From contig NZ_BCTJ01000006.1 of assembly GCF_001571225.1 (NCBI RefSeq), positions 89,882 to 153,881 of the forward strand: DNA of 64,000 nucleotides, in the 5' to 3' direction. The notes under the pieces were generated by a model. The model was not told the origin of the DNA, searched no databases, and worked only from the letters and a program-made list of their open reading frames with translations. The translations under genes and the position numbers were made by a program. Shown here piece after piece: positions 41,235 to 49,498 of the stretch (position 1 is the first letter of the stretch; each line of letters begins with the position of its first letter). This DNA comes from Hydrogenophaga palleronii NBRC 102513. Its GTDB lineage: Bacteria; Pseudomonadota; Gammaproteobacteria; Burkholderiales; Burkholderiaceae_C.

Positions 41235-41810
41235 ATGAGCGACCTCCAACCCGACGACACCCTCATCGCCCTGATCGACCGCGTGGCCCAACGCGACGAG
41301 ACGGCCCTGAAAGCGCTCTACGAGCTGGTGTCGTCCAAGCTCTACGGGTTGTCGCTGCGCGTGGTCGGCAAACACGAATGGGCCGAAGACGTGCTGCAGG
41401 AGACCTTTCTGCAGATCTGGCGCACCGCGGGCGACTACCGCGCCAGCCTGAGCCCGCCCATGGCCTGGCTGGGTCTGATCGTGCGCAGCCGCTCGCTGGA
41501 TTCGCTGCGCCGGCGCAGCGCCGAACGCGCCCACCTCAGCGACGAGATCGACGACGCCATGGCCGACACGATGGAAGGCGCGTCGCCCAACCCGATGGAC
41601 GTGAGCCTGGCCAGCCAGCAGGCCTGGGCGCTGCACCAGTGCCTGGGCAAGCTGGAAAACCGCCAGCGCGAGGTGGTCAGCCTGGCCTACCTGCGCGACC
41701 TCAGCCACAGCGAGCTGGCCGAACAGCTCCGGCTGCCGCTGGGCACGGTCAAGACCTGGATCCGGCGCGGGCTGGAACAGTTGCGCACCTGCATGGCGCG
41801 TTTTGCGTGA
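41235..41810 (+). CDS. ECF-family RNA polymerase sigma factor
   Basis: A 191-residue sigma-70 group 4 factor. Region 2 runs through LYELVSSKLYGLSLRVVGKHEWAEDVLQETFLQIW (~26-60), and region 4 is SLAYLRDLSHSELAEQLRLPLGTVKTWIRRGLEQLR. It is followed 8 bases later by a membrane anti-sigma factor, as in the SigK/RskA arrangement. The open frame extends upstream to 41082 with Pro-rich sequence lacking sigma similarity, so MSDLQPDDTLIALIDRV is preferred. Confidence 0.92.
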   Translation: MSDLQPDDTLIALIDRVAQRDETALKALYELVSSKLYGLSLRVVGKHEWAEDVLQETFLQIWRTAGDYRASLSPPMAWLGLIVRSRSLDSLRRRSAERAHLSDEIDDAMADTMEGASPNPMDVSLASQQAWALHQCLGKLENRQREVVSLAYLRDLSHSELAEQLRLPLGTVKTWIRRGLEQLRTCMARFA

Positions 41811-41818
41811 GGCCAGGT

Positions 41819-42613
41819 ATGAATCTGCTCAAAAACCCCGAATTGTTGGACCGCCTGGCCGCCGCCCACGCGCTCGGCACGCTGCGCGGTGGCGCGCGCC
41901 GCCGCTTCGAAGCCCTGGCACGCGAACAGGCACCGGTGCGTGCCGCCGCCCTGGTGTGGCAGGGCCGCGTCGCCAGCATGAACGAACTGCAGGCGCCGAG
42001 CGAGCCCTCTCCCGCGGTCTGGACGCGGATTGAAAACCTGGTGCGCGCCGACAGCGAGCAGCAGGCCATGGCCGCTGCGCGTGCATCGTCCGCAAACACC
42101 ACGGCACCCGCCACCACCACCGGCGGCTGGCTGCGCAGCCTGGCGCTGTGGCGCGGCGCCACCGCGGCCGGCGCACTGGCCACGGTGCTGGCCCTGGTGG
42201 CCGCGGTTGGCCTGCGCGACCAGCTGGGGGCCCAGGTGAGCGAACTGCAGGCCCGGCTGGATGCCACACCCGCCATCGAATACGTGGCCGTGCTCAACGA
42301 CGACCAGGCCGGTGCCTCCATGCTGGTGACCTTCGACCCCAAGAGCCAGAAGCTCACGCTGCAGCGCGTGGGCAGTTTCCAGGAAGCGAGCGACAAGTCG
42401 CTGCAGCTGTGGGCGCTGCCACCGGCGGGTGCGCCGCGCTCGCTCGGCGTGCTCGGCCAGGACCGCCTGCTGCAGCTCACCGCTGGCGAGGGCGATGTGC
42501 GCGAGGTGCCGGCGCTCGCGATCAGCCTGGAACCCAGGGGCGGTGTGCCGAGCGAACGCGGCCCGACCGGCCCGGTGCTGTTCAAGGGCGCGCTGATCCA
42601 GAAGATGCTCTGA
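41819..42613 (+). CDS. RskA-like transmembrane anti-sigma factor
   Basis: A 264-residue protein. The N-terminal ~95 residues form a cytosolic sigma-binding region (LLDRLAAAHALGTLRGGARRRFE is the short anti-sigma helix). A single helix (GATAAGALATVLALVAAVGL) follows near residue 130, and the periplasmic C-terminal domain is RskA-type (YVAVLNDDQAGASMLVTFDP... LQLWALPPAGAPRSLGVL). It should hold the adjacent ECF factor inactive until a periplasmic signal. No zinc HxxxCxxC motif is present. Confidence 0.88.
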   Translation: MNLLKNPELLDRLAAAHALGTLRGGARRRFEALAREQAPVRAAALVWQGRVASMNELQAPSEPSPAVWTRIENLVRADSEQQAMAAARASSANTTAPATTTGGWLRSLALWRGATAAGALATVLALVAAVGLRDQLGAQVSELQARLDATPAIEYVAVLNDDQAGASMLVTFDPKSQKLTLQRVGSFQEASDKSLQLWALPPAGAPRSLGVLGQDRLLQLTAGEGDVREVPALAISLEPRGGVPSERGPTGPVLFKGALIQKML

Positions 42614-42658
42614 GGCGTGCAGCGCCGCTGCACGCCACGCGGCCCGCAACGGCCGCGT
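42614..42658. terminator. Two tandem hairpins between convergent genes
   Basis: Immediately after the anti-sigma stop, GGCGTGCAGC pairs with GCTGCACGCC around a GCC loop (42614-42636). A second stem, ACGCGGCC with GGCCGCGT, spans 42637-42658. They lie between the anti-sigma gene and the end of queF, which converge. A few T residues follow (TTGCTGTTG). Probable bidirectional terminator. Confidence 0.6.
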
Positions 42659-42670
42659 TGCTGTTGCGCG

Positions 42671-43522
42671 TTACTGCCGCGCGGTGCGCACGTTGGCTGG
42701 CGGCGACTGCGGGTGGCTGCTGCGCCAGGGGTTGATGTCCAGCCCGCCGCGGCGCGTGTAGCGCGCGTACACCGTCAGCTTGGTGGGCTTGCAGCGCTGC
42801 CAGATGTCCATGTAGATGCGCTCGACGCACTGCTCGTGGAATTCGTTGTGGTTGCGAAAGCTCACGATGTACTGCAGCAGGCCGGCCTGTTCGATCTGCG
42901 GGCCGCTGTAGCTGATCTGCACGCTGCCCCAGTCGGGCTGGCCGGTCACCAGGCAGTTGCTCTTGAGCAGGTGGCTCACCAGGGTTTCGGTCACCGGTTG
43001 CTCGTCCACCGCCGCGCGCAGCAGCTCGGGTGCGGGCTGGTACTGCGTGCACTCCACGTCCAGCCGGTCGAGCAGCAGGCCGCTGAGTTCGTTCACCGGC
43101 TCGTGGTCGAACAGTTCGGGCAGCACCAACTTCACGCCGGCGCTGGCCTGCACCGGGCCGCCGTGCCAGATGGCGGTGCTGATGTCGGCGCGGATGGCGT
43201 CGCGCACCGCGTCGGCGCTTGCGAACCGCGTGTTGTTGAAGCTGTTGAGGTAGAGCTTGAAAGACTTGCTCTCCACGATGTGCGTGCTCTCGCAGGGCAC
43301 GGTGATGTGGGCCAGCGCCACCATGGGTTTGCCGCGCAGGTTGAGCCAGCTCAGCTCGAAGGCGGTCCAGAGGTCGGCGCCCAGAAAGGGCACGCTGCCG
43401 GCAATGCCGATCTCGCGCCGTTTGGCCTCGCGCGGCAGCGGGAACAGCAGCGCCGCGTCGTACTGGTCGATGTAGGCCGAGACGCGGCCGAGCTGGGATT
43501 GTTCAGGGGTGTTGGCGCTCAT
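42671..43522 (-). CDS. queF: NADPH-dependent 7-cyano-7-deazaguanine reductase, long (type II) form
   Basis: A 283-residue QueF that reduces preQ0 to preQ1 in queuosine synthesis. The NADPH-binding QueF motif is [14 protein letters not shown] (~88-101) in the N-terminal half. The active-site Cys is in [13 protein letters not shown] (~188-200), with the catalytic Asp just after. [12 protein letters not shown] near 225 is also typical. The length places it in the two-domain class found in proteobacteria. No other queuosine gene is adjacent. Confidence 0.96.
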   Translation of the reverse strand: MSANTPEQSQLGRVSAYIDQYDAALLFPLPREAKRREIGIAGSVPFLGADLWTAFELSWLNLRGKPMVALAHITVPCESTHIVESKSFKLYLNSFNNTRFASADAVRDAIRADISTAIWHGGPVQASAGVKLVLPELFDHEPVNELSGLLLDRLDVECTQYQPAPELLRAAVDEQPVTETLVSHLLKSNCLVTGQPDWGSVQISYSGPQIEQAGLLQYIVSFRNHNEFHEQCVERIYMDIWQRCKPTKLTVYARYTRRGGLDINPWRSSHPQSPPANVRTARQ

Positions 43523-43579
43523 GGGGTGGGCCTCAGATGGAAACGGGCGGTGGGTGTGGCGCGGTGTGCCGGCACGGCC

Positions 43580-44449
43580 TCAGACGAACTCGCGTTCGCG
43601 CAACCATTTGGTGGCAACCCATTTTTCGCCCTCGATCACCGGCGCGCCGCCGTGCAGCGTGCGGGTGGACGGGTGGGCGCGGTCGTAGCTGAAGAACACC
43701 GCGTTGCCACGCACCGGTGCCACCTCAAAACCCACGTCGGGGAAGGTGGTGCCGCCGCCGCGGGTGGGCTCGTTCAGGTACATCACCAGCGTGGCCACGC
43801 GCTGGCCGCCGCGGCGCAGGATGGTGGGCGTGCCGGGTTCGTTGGTGTCGAAGTAGTCGTAGTGCGGCTTGTACTCGGCGCCGGGCTTGTAGTTCAGCAC
43901 CTGGACGCCTTCGCCGTTTTCCAGCGGCCAGTTGAGCAGGCGGGCGATGCGCGCCTCCACCGCCGCCACCTCAGGCGTCTGGCCGCGTGTGAAGAACATG
44001 CCGCTGCTGGTGCGGTCGGGGTTGAGCTCTTCGCCGCCGGTCTTGGTTTCCACCGTGAGCGAACGCGCCATGTGCGGCCGGGCGGCGGCGATCAGCGCGT
44101 CACACTCTTCGGCGCTGAGCAGGTTGCCCAGCACCACCACGCGCGGGTGGTTGAGCGAGACGATCACGTCCACCACGCGGTCGCCCGCGTCGATCTGGCG
44201 CGGCGACTGGCTCAGGTCGAGATCGGGCACCGGCACGCCCTCGGCGGGCGCGGCGGCGATGGTGGCGGCGGGCCGCTGGGCGGCCTGGCTGCGCAGGTGT
44301 TCGCGCAGCGTGCTCTCCAGCGCCTCCAGCGCCACTGCTTCCTGCCAGCCCGACGCCACCATGGACGTCAGCACGGCCTCGGGTTCAAAACCGGCGGACG
44401 CCTGCTCGATGATCCAACGGCGGAGTTCGGGGGTGACGGACTGGGTCAT
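43580..44449 (-). CDS. 2-oxoglutarate/Fe(II) dioxygenase, prolyl 4-hydroxylase-like
   Basis: A 289-residue protein with an N-terminal helical ~95-residue segment and a C-terminal double-stranded beta-helix. Iron ligands are His and Asp in YKPHYDYFD and the distal His in LHGGAPV. The 2OG-binding Lys is in KWVATKW at the end. It hydroxylates a protein or peptide side chain; bacterial substrates are unknown. It lies 6 bases after yaaA on the same strand, so the two are probably co-transcribed. Confidence 0.88.
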   Translation of the reverse strand: MTQSVTPELRRWIIEQASAGFEPEAVLTSMVASGWQEAVALEALESTLREHLRSQAAQRPAATIAAAPAEGVPVPDLDLSQSPRQIDAGDRVVDVIVSLNHPRVVVLGNLLSAEECDALIAAARPHMARSLTVETKTGGEELNPDRTSSGMFFTRGQTPEVAAVEARIARLLNWPLENGEGVQVLNYKPGAEYKPHYDYFDTNEPGTPTILRRGGQRVATLVMYLNEPTRGGGTTFPDVGFEVAPVRGNAVFFSYDRAHPSTRTLHGGAPVIEGEKWVATKWLREREFV

Positions 44450-44455
44450 TTCAAT

Positions 44456-45232
44456 TCAAGCCTTTTGCTCACGGCGGAACACCAGCCGGTCGGTCGAGGA
44501 CGCGACGGGCACAAATCGGTAGCCCTCAAGATCGAAGCCCTTGAGCTGCTCGGGCGTGGTGAGCCCATGCGTGACAGCGTAACGCACCATCAGGCCACGG
44601 GCGCGCTTGGCCATGAAGCTGATGACCTTGTAGCCATCGGCCTTGCGCTCCTCGAACACACAGGTGACCACACGCGGCACCAGGGCCTTGCGGTCGACCA
44701 CCTTGAAGTACTCCTCGCTGGCGAGGTTGACCACCACCGGGGTCAGCTCGGCCTGGGCGCGCTCGTTCAGGTACTCGGCGATCTGCCGGCCCCAGAACTG
44801 GTACAGGTTGCTGCCCTTGCCGGTCTGCAGGCGGGTGCCCATCTCCAGCCGGTAGGGCTGCATCCAGTCGAGCGGGCGCAGCACGCCGTACAGGCCGCTG
44901 AGGATGCACAGGTGCTGCTGCAGCCAGTCGAGCTGGGCGGCGTCCAGGGTCTTCGCGTCCAGGCCGCCGTACACATCACCGTCAAAGGCGAGCACGGCCT
45001 GCTTGGCATTCTTCGCGGTGAACTTCGGGCCCCAGGCCTCGTAACGCGCCACGTTCAGTCCCGAGAGCGCGTCCGAGAGTTTCATCAGCTGGCTGATCTG
45101 CAGCGGTGTCTTCTCGCGCAACACCTCGATGAGCTCGCTCGACTGCTTCACGAACAGCGGCTGGGTGTGGGTGGTGACGTGGGGCGGGGTCTCGTAATCG
45201 AGGGCCTTGGCGGGCGAGATCAGGAAGAGCAT
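44456..45232 (-). CDS. yaaA: Peroxide stress protein YaaA
   Basis: A 258-residue DUF328/UPF0246 protein of standard length. The N-terminus MLFLISPAKALDYETPP is diagnostic. FDGDVYGGLDA, GLYGVLRPLDWMQPYRLEMGTRL and VISFMAKRARGLMVRYA are conserved further on. In E. coli YaaA limits free iron and DNA damage during peroxide stress. It is 6 bases upstream of the prolyl-hydroxylase-like gene, an iron-dependent enzyme, which fits an iron-linked context but may be coincidence. Confidence 0.94.
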   Translation of the reverse strand: MLFLISPAKALDYETPPHVTTHTQPLFVKQSSELIEVLREKTPLQISQLMKLSDALSGLNVARYEAWGPKFTAKNAKQAVLAFDGDVYGGLDAKTLDAAQLDWLQQHLCILSGLYGVLRPLDWMQPYRLEMGTRLQTGKGSNLYQFWGRQIAEYLNERAQAELTPVVVNLASEEYFKVVDRKALVPRVVTCVFEERKADGYKVISFMAKRARGLMVRYAVTHGLTTPEQLKGFDLEGYRFVPVASSTDRLVFRREQKA

Positions 45233-45464
45233 GGCAGGCGGTGAAGCGCGGCCCGGGGCCGCGGAGCAGACAAAGCAGGGAGCGGGTGCACACCCCGTGG
45301 GGGTATCGTGCAGTGAGCCCGATTATGACCAAGGCACCCGCACGCCCTCGTCACGCCCTGCCGGAGCACCCGAAGGCGAAAGCGCCGGCCGCGCCACCCC
45401 CGGCCAGGCCCGCAAAAACCGGTGGACGGTTCCACAAACTGGACTCCGCAGCAGGTGTATAAAG

Positions 45465-45492
45465 TTACGATAAGGGAAATGCATTGCATAAT
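45465..45492 (+). promoter_or_regulatory. Candidate promoter with overlapping ATGCA-T-TGCAT palindrome
   Basis: TTACGA (45465-45470), a 16-base spacer and CATAAT (45487-45492) form a possible sigma-70 promoter for the VOC/FAD-monooxygenase unit. The dyad ATGCATTGCAT (45479-45489) overlaps the -10 and is a good operator position. The rest of the 311-base gap (45233-45543) shows no convincing gene; a 45-codon Pro/Ala-rich frame at 45325-45462 was not accepted. Confidence 0.4.
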
Positions 45493-45543
45493 GGTGAACG
45501 CCAAGCAGCTTTGCCCGCGTCCGTCGACCCACAGGAGACCGCC

Positions 45544-46158
45544 ATGCCCACCCCCGCCACCCTGCCCCCGCCAGCGCCCATCCAGCAGCTGCACCACTAC
45601 GCCTACCGCGCGAAAGACGCCGAGGAAACGCGGCACTTCTACGAAGACATCCTGGGCCTGCCGCTGTACCACATCATCCAGAGCGACGTGGTGCCCAGCA
45701 CGGGCGAGTACTGCCCGTACACGCACTTCTTCTTCCGCCTGCAGGACGGCTCTTTCATCGCCTTCTTCGACCTCGGCGACGACGAGGCCGCGCTGCCGAG
45801 CCCGAACACGCCGAAGTGGGTGAACCACATCAGCTTCCGCGTCGACACGGTGCAGGAGCTGGAGAACACCAAGGCGCGCCTGGAAGCGGCCGGCATCGAG
45901 GTGCTGGGCGTGACCGACCACCACATCTTCAAGAGCATCTACTTCTTCGACCCCAACGGCATCCGTCTGGAGCTCACGGCGCAGCTGGCCGACGAGTTCG
46001 AGATGCTCAAGGAAAGCAAGACCGCGCACGCTCGCCTGGCCGAATGGACGGCGCGCAAGGAACAGTGGCGCCGTGAGCGCGCCGAGGGCAAGAGCGCCGC
46101 CCCGCTCAAGCCGCAGCAGAACGACCGGCCGGAGTTCGTGGCACCCACCCAGGCCTGA
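45544..46158 (+). CDS. VOC-family (glyoxalase/extradiol dioxygenase fold) protein
   Basis: A 204-residue protein. One VOC module spans ~14-150: LHHYAYRAKDAEETRHFYEDILGLPL, THFFFRLQDGSFIAFFDL, NHISFRVDTVQEL, and FFDPNGIRLELTAQL. The His of HHYA, the His of NHISF and the Glu of RLELT are candidate metal ligands. The C-terminal ~55 residues are charged and variable. It precedes an FAD monooxygenase gene, so ring cleavage or handling of the hydroxylated product is a reasonable inference. AGGAG precedes the ATG at 45544. Confidence 0.85.
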   Translation: MPTPATLPPPAPIQQLHHYAYRAKDAEETRHFYEDILGLPLYHIIQSDVVPSTGEYCPYTHFFFRLQDGSFIAFFDLGDDEAALPSPNTPKWVNHISFRVDTVQELENTKARLEAAGIEVLGVTDHHIFKSIYFFDPNGIRLELTAQLADEFEMLKESKTAHARLAEWTARKEQWRRERAEGKSAAPLKPQQNDRPEFVAPTQA

Positions 46159-46278
46159 GGCCATGCTGCTGGCGTTATTGAGACGGCGCTGGACCTGAAC
46201 CGCACCGGCTTGAAGGTTGAAGGCGCACGAGCCGAGTGCGTGAAAACGAAAAAGACACCACACAACCAGGAGACAGGC

Positions 46279-48021
46279 ATGTCAGCGACAGCCTACCGAG
46301 ACACCGCCCACACCAACAACTACGAGCTCACCAGCGGCGCCGGTTACGTGCTGCCGGAGTACGCCTTCGTGCCGCCGCCCGAACTGCAGGGCGGTGATGG
46401 CCTGGTGCGCCACCCGATCGTGATCGTCGGCGGTGGCATCACCGGCCTCACGCTGGCCTGCTCGCTGGCGCGCCTGGGTGTGCGTGCGGTGCTGCTCGAC
46501 GAAGACAACACGGTGGGCGTCAAGGGCGCTTCGTCGCGCGGCATCTGCTACACCCAGAAATCGCTGGAGATCTTCCAGCGCCTGGGCATCTTCGAGCGCA
46601 TCGCCGCCAAGGGCACGCAGTGGAGCGTGGGCCGCACCTTCGCCGGTGACGACGAGGTCTACAACTTCGATCTGCGCCAGCAGAACAGCTTCCACCTCTC
46701 CAGCCAGCCGCCCTTCATCAACATCCAGCAGTTCTACATCGAGGCCTTCCTGGTGGACCGCATCCAGCAGCTCGGCCATGTCGAGCTGCGCTGGCAGAAC
46801 CGGCTGACCGCCTTCGGGCAGACCGCGGACGTGGCCACCCTCACGGTGGAAACGCCGGCCGGCAGCTACCGCATCGAAGCCGACCACGTGATCGACGCCA
46901 CCGGCTCCAACAGCCCGCTGCGCAAGTGGTTGAAGGTGCCGTTCGACTCGCGCCGCGGCGACGACCGCTGGTGCATCGCCGACGTGCGCTTCACCACCCG
47001 CCCGCCGGCCGAGCGCCACACCTGGATCGAAGCCCCGTTCAACGACAACCGCGCCGTCTGGCAGCACCTGATGGCCGACGACGTCTGGCGCATCGACTAC
47101 CAGATGGCGCCCAACGCCGACCCCGAATACGTGAGCCGAGAAGACGTGGTGCGCGAGCGCCTGGCGCGCCAGTTCGGGCCCGACGTGGGGGTGGACATCG
47201 TCTGGGTCGGCCCCTACGCCTACCGCAGCGAATGCGTGCACGCGATGCGCCACGGCCGGGTGTTCCTGATGGGCGATTCGGCCAAGGTGGTCAGCCCCTT
47301 CGGCGCACGCGGCGGCAACACCGGCGTGGCCGACGCCGACAACCTGGCCTGGAAACTCGCCGCCGTGATACGCGGCCAGGCCCCGGCCGCCCTGCTGCAG
47401 AGCTACCAGGACGAACGGCTGGAGGCCGCGCAGCAGAACGTGTGCGTGACCAACCGCACCGCGCGTTTCCTGCGCCCGGCCGACGGCAGCGAGCGCCTGT
47501 TCCGCCAGGCCACCATCGGCCTGGCCAAGCAGTACCCGTTTGCGCGCAGCCTCATCAACACCGGCCGCATGGCGGTGGCCAACCCCTACAACCGCTCCAC
47601 CGCCTGCAGCTACCGCGCCGGCAGCGCGGCCGGCCAGTCGGTGCAGAACGTGCCCTTCGCCTGGGCCGACGGCAGCAAGGGCGTGGTCAACGAGCTGCTG
47701 AACTGGGCCGAAGGCCAGTTGCTGCTGCTGCTGTTCGGCGAACTCTCGCCGGCCGAGCTGCAACGCCTGCGCCGCCTCGGCCAGCACGCGCCGCTGCGCC
47801 TGGTGCAAGTGCTGCCGGCGGGCCGCACGCCGGCACAGGCGCTGGAACACGTGCGCGACCCGCTCGACCAGTTGCGCAAGGCCTGCCAGTTGCAGGAAGG
47901 CCGCGCCTGGGCCCTGCTGCGGCCAGACGCCTACCTCGCCGCCAGCGGCGACCGCCTCAACGGCAGCCTGGTGGCCGCCATCGAAACCGCGCTCGGCCTG
48001 CACGGAGAAACCACGCCATGA
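46279..48021 (+). CDS. FAD-dependent aromatic monooxygenase (3-hydroxyphenylpropionate hydroxylase-like)
   Basis: A 580-residue class A flavoprotein hydroxylase. FAD/NAD motifs are VIVGGGITGLTLACSLARLG (~54-73) and FLMGDSAKVVSPFGARGGN (~332-350). A C-terminal thioredoxin-like extension is expected from ~450 on, and no catalytic Cys pair is seen there. It resembles MhpA-type phenol hydroxylases; the substrate is unknown. A DUF2783 gene overlaps its stop, and a VOC gene lies ~120 bases upstream. The start at 46279 has AGGAGA upstream. Confidence 0.88.
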   Translation: MSATAYRDTAHTNNYELTSGAGYVLPEYAFVPPPELQGGDGLVRHPIVIVGGGITGLTLACSLARLGVRAVLLDEDNTVGVKGASSRGICYTQKSLEIFQRLGIFERIAAKGTQWSVGRTFAGDDEVYNFDLRQQNSFHLSSQPPFINIQQFYIEAFLVDRIQQLGHVELRWQNRLTAFGQTADVATLTVETPAGSYRIEADHVIDATGSNSPLRKWLKVPFDSRRGDDRWCIADVRFTTRPPAERHTWIEAPFNDNRAVWQHLMADDVWRIDYQMAPNADPEYVSREDVVRERLARQFGPDVGVDIVWVGPYAYRSECVHAMRHGRVFLMGDSAKVVSPFGARGGNTGVADADNLAWKLAAVIRGQAPAALLQSYQDERLEAAQQNVCVTNRTARFLRPADGSERLFRQATIGLAKQYPFARSLINTGRMAVANPYNRSTACSYRAGSAAGQSVQNVPFAWADGSKGVVNELLNWAEGQLLLLLFGELSPAELQRLRRLGQHAPLRLVQVLPAGRTPAQALEHVRDPLDQLRKACQLQEGRAWALLRPDAYLAASGDRLNGSLVAAIETALGLHGETTP

Positions 48022-48215
48022 AGACCACCCTGCACTTCCAGGACGCGGATGCGTTCTACGAGCAGCTGCTCGACGCCCACACCGGCCTCAGCCGCGAAGC
48101 CGCCGAGCTGTTCAACGCCCGCCTGATCCTGCTGCTGGCCAACCAGGTGGGCGACACGCGCGTGCTGGCCGACTGCATCGCCGCGGCGCGCGAGCTGCCC
48201 AACGGCGGCGCCTGA
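48018..48215 (+). CDS. DUF2783 small protein
   Basis: A 65-residue mainly helical soluble protein: LHFQDADAFYEQLLDAHTG followed by LSREAAELFNARLILLLANQVGD. This matches the DUF2783 family, which is found almost only after FAD monooxygenases of this type. Its ATG overlaps the monooxygenase stop (ATGA, 48018-48021), so it is made together with it. It may be a small subunit or assembly factor; function undescribed. Confidence 0.8.
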   Translation: MKTTLHFQDADAFYEQLLDAHTGLSREAAELFNARLILLLANQVGDTRVLADCIAAARELPNGGA

Positions 48216-48233
48216 ACCAACACGCCTGCCGGC

Positions 48234-49348
48234 TCAGCGCGGCAGGTCGGCCGGCCGCGGCAACCAGCCGAGGGCCCTGGCGTGCAGGCTCTGCACGTAG
48301 AGCCGGTCGGCGGTTTCGGTGAGGCCGGTCGTGTCGGGGTAGGCGCCTGCGGGGTCCTGCCAGTCGGCCACCACGCGGCCGTCTTCGGTGAAGGCGAACA
48401 CGTGGCCGTATGCCTTGGGTATCGGCCAGGCCGCGCGTGGCAGCCGCAGCGTGATCTCGCGCAGCAGCGGCCGGGCCGCCATGCGGTCGATCACCGGGTT
48501 GCGCGGCTTCACCAGGCCGACCCAGAAACGCCCGGCCTCGCCGCGCATCAGGTTGTCGGGGTAACCGGGCAGGTTGTCGAGCAGCACGCGCGCACCACCG
48601 GCCGGCCCGTTGGACAGGTCCAGCTCACGCGCCCGGGCCGGAATGGCCCAGATGCGGTAACGCCCGGTCTCGGCCACCAGCAGCGTCTGCTCGTCGGCAG
48701 AAAGCGCGATGCCGTTGGCAAAGGACAACCCATGCGCCACCCGCTCGGTGCTGCCGCTGGCGCTGTCGTACACCAGCACGCGGCCGGTGGCGGACTGCTC
48801 CAGGATGTCGAGCACGCTGGCCTCGAAGGTGCCACCAAAGGCCTGGGCACCGAAACGCGTGGAGGCGTCGGTGAAGAACATCTGCTCGGGCGTCTCCGGC
48901 CGCCGGCTCACCACCACCGCGTCGGCGTAGCGCACCGGGTCGTCGCGCCACCGGGCGCTCAACACCGTGACCGCGCCCTGCGGATCCACCCGCAACAGGC
49001 CGCGCAGGGCATCGGCCGCCACCAGCCGGCCCGCGCGGTCGAAGTCAAAACCGAGCACGCGCCCGCCGGTGTCCACATGGGTCTGCAGCTGCGTGCCGTC
49101 GGGCGCCATGCGCAGTACCTTGCCGCTGGCCACGGTGGTGTACAGCAGGCCGTCGGGGCCGAGCAGCACCTGCTCCGGCCCTTCTTCGCCACCCAGGTCG
49201 ATCTGCTGCAGCCCGGCCAGCCGGGTGTTGGCGGCGTGCGCGCCGCTGTAGCCGGGCGCCGGTGGCGCCGCACGGGCACCGGCCAGAGCAGCAGATAGGC
49301 CACCAGCAGCACGGCGGCGAGCAGCAGGAACAGCAGCGCTTTTTTCAT
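48234..49348 (-). CDS. SMP-30/strictosidine-synthase-like beta-propeller protein, frameshifted near the N-terminus
   Basis: The main frame encodes a propeller with LGPDGLLYTTVASGKVLRM, FDFDRAGRLVAADALRGLL, FANGIALSADEQTLLVAETGRYRIW, and YPDNLMRGEAGRFWVGL, close to strictosidine synthase/SMP-30 lactonases. It has no start in frame. The natural N-terminus (MKKALLFLLLAAVLLVAYLLLWPVPV, an anchor) begins at 49348 in another frame. The two frames join if one base is added near 49268-49270, after which PAPPAPGYSG follows. So either a one-base deletion disabled the gene or the assembly has an error. Likely substrate class is lactones or esters, by family only. Confidence 0.7.
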
Positions 49349-49498
49349 GGGGTCTCCAGAGTGGGCCGAGGGTCTGTGCGGTCCAGTCTGGCACTGGCGG
49401 GGCCGCCAGCCTGTCGCCCGGGTGGCCCGTAAAATCAAGCACTTCCCGCTGCGCCGGGCCACTCCCGAAACTGCCCGGACTTACCCCCGATTCCCACC

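Noticed and set aside
45325..45462. 45-codon Pro/Ala/Lys-rich frame before the VOC gene
   Set aside because: No recognisable family and no clear ribosome-binding site; it could be a small protein but cannot be supported.
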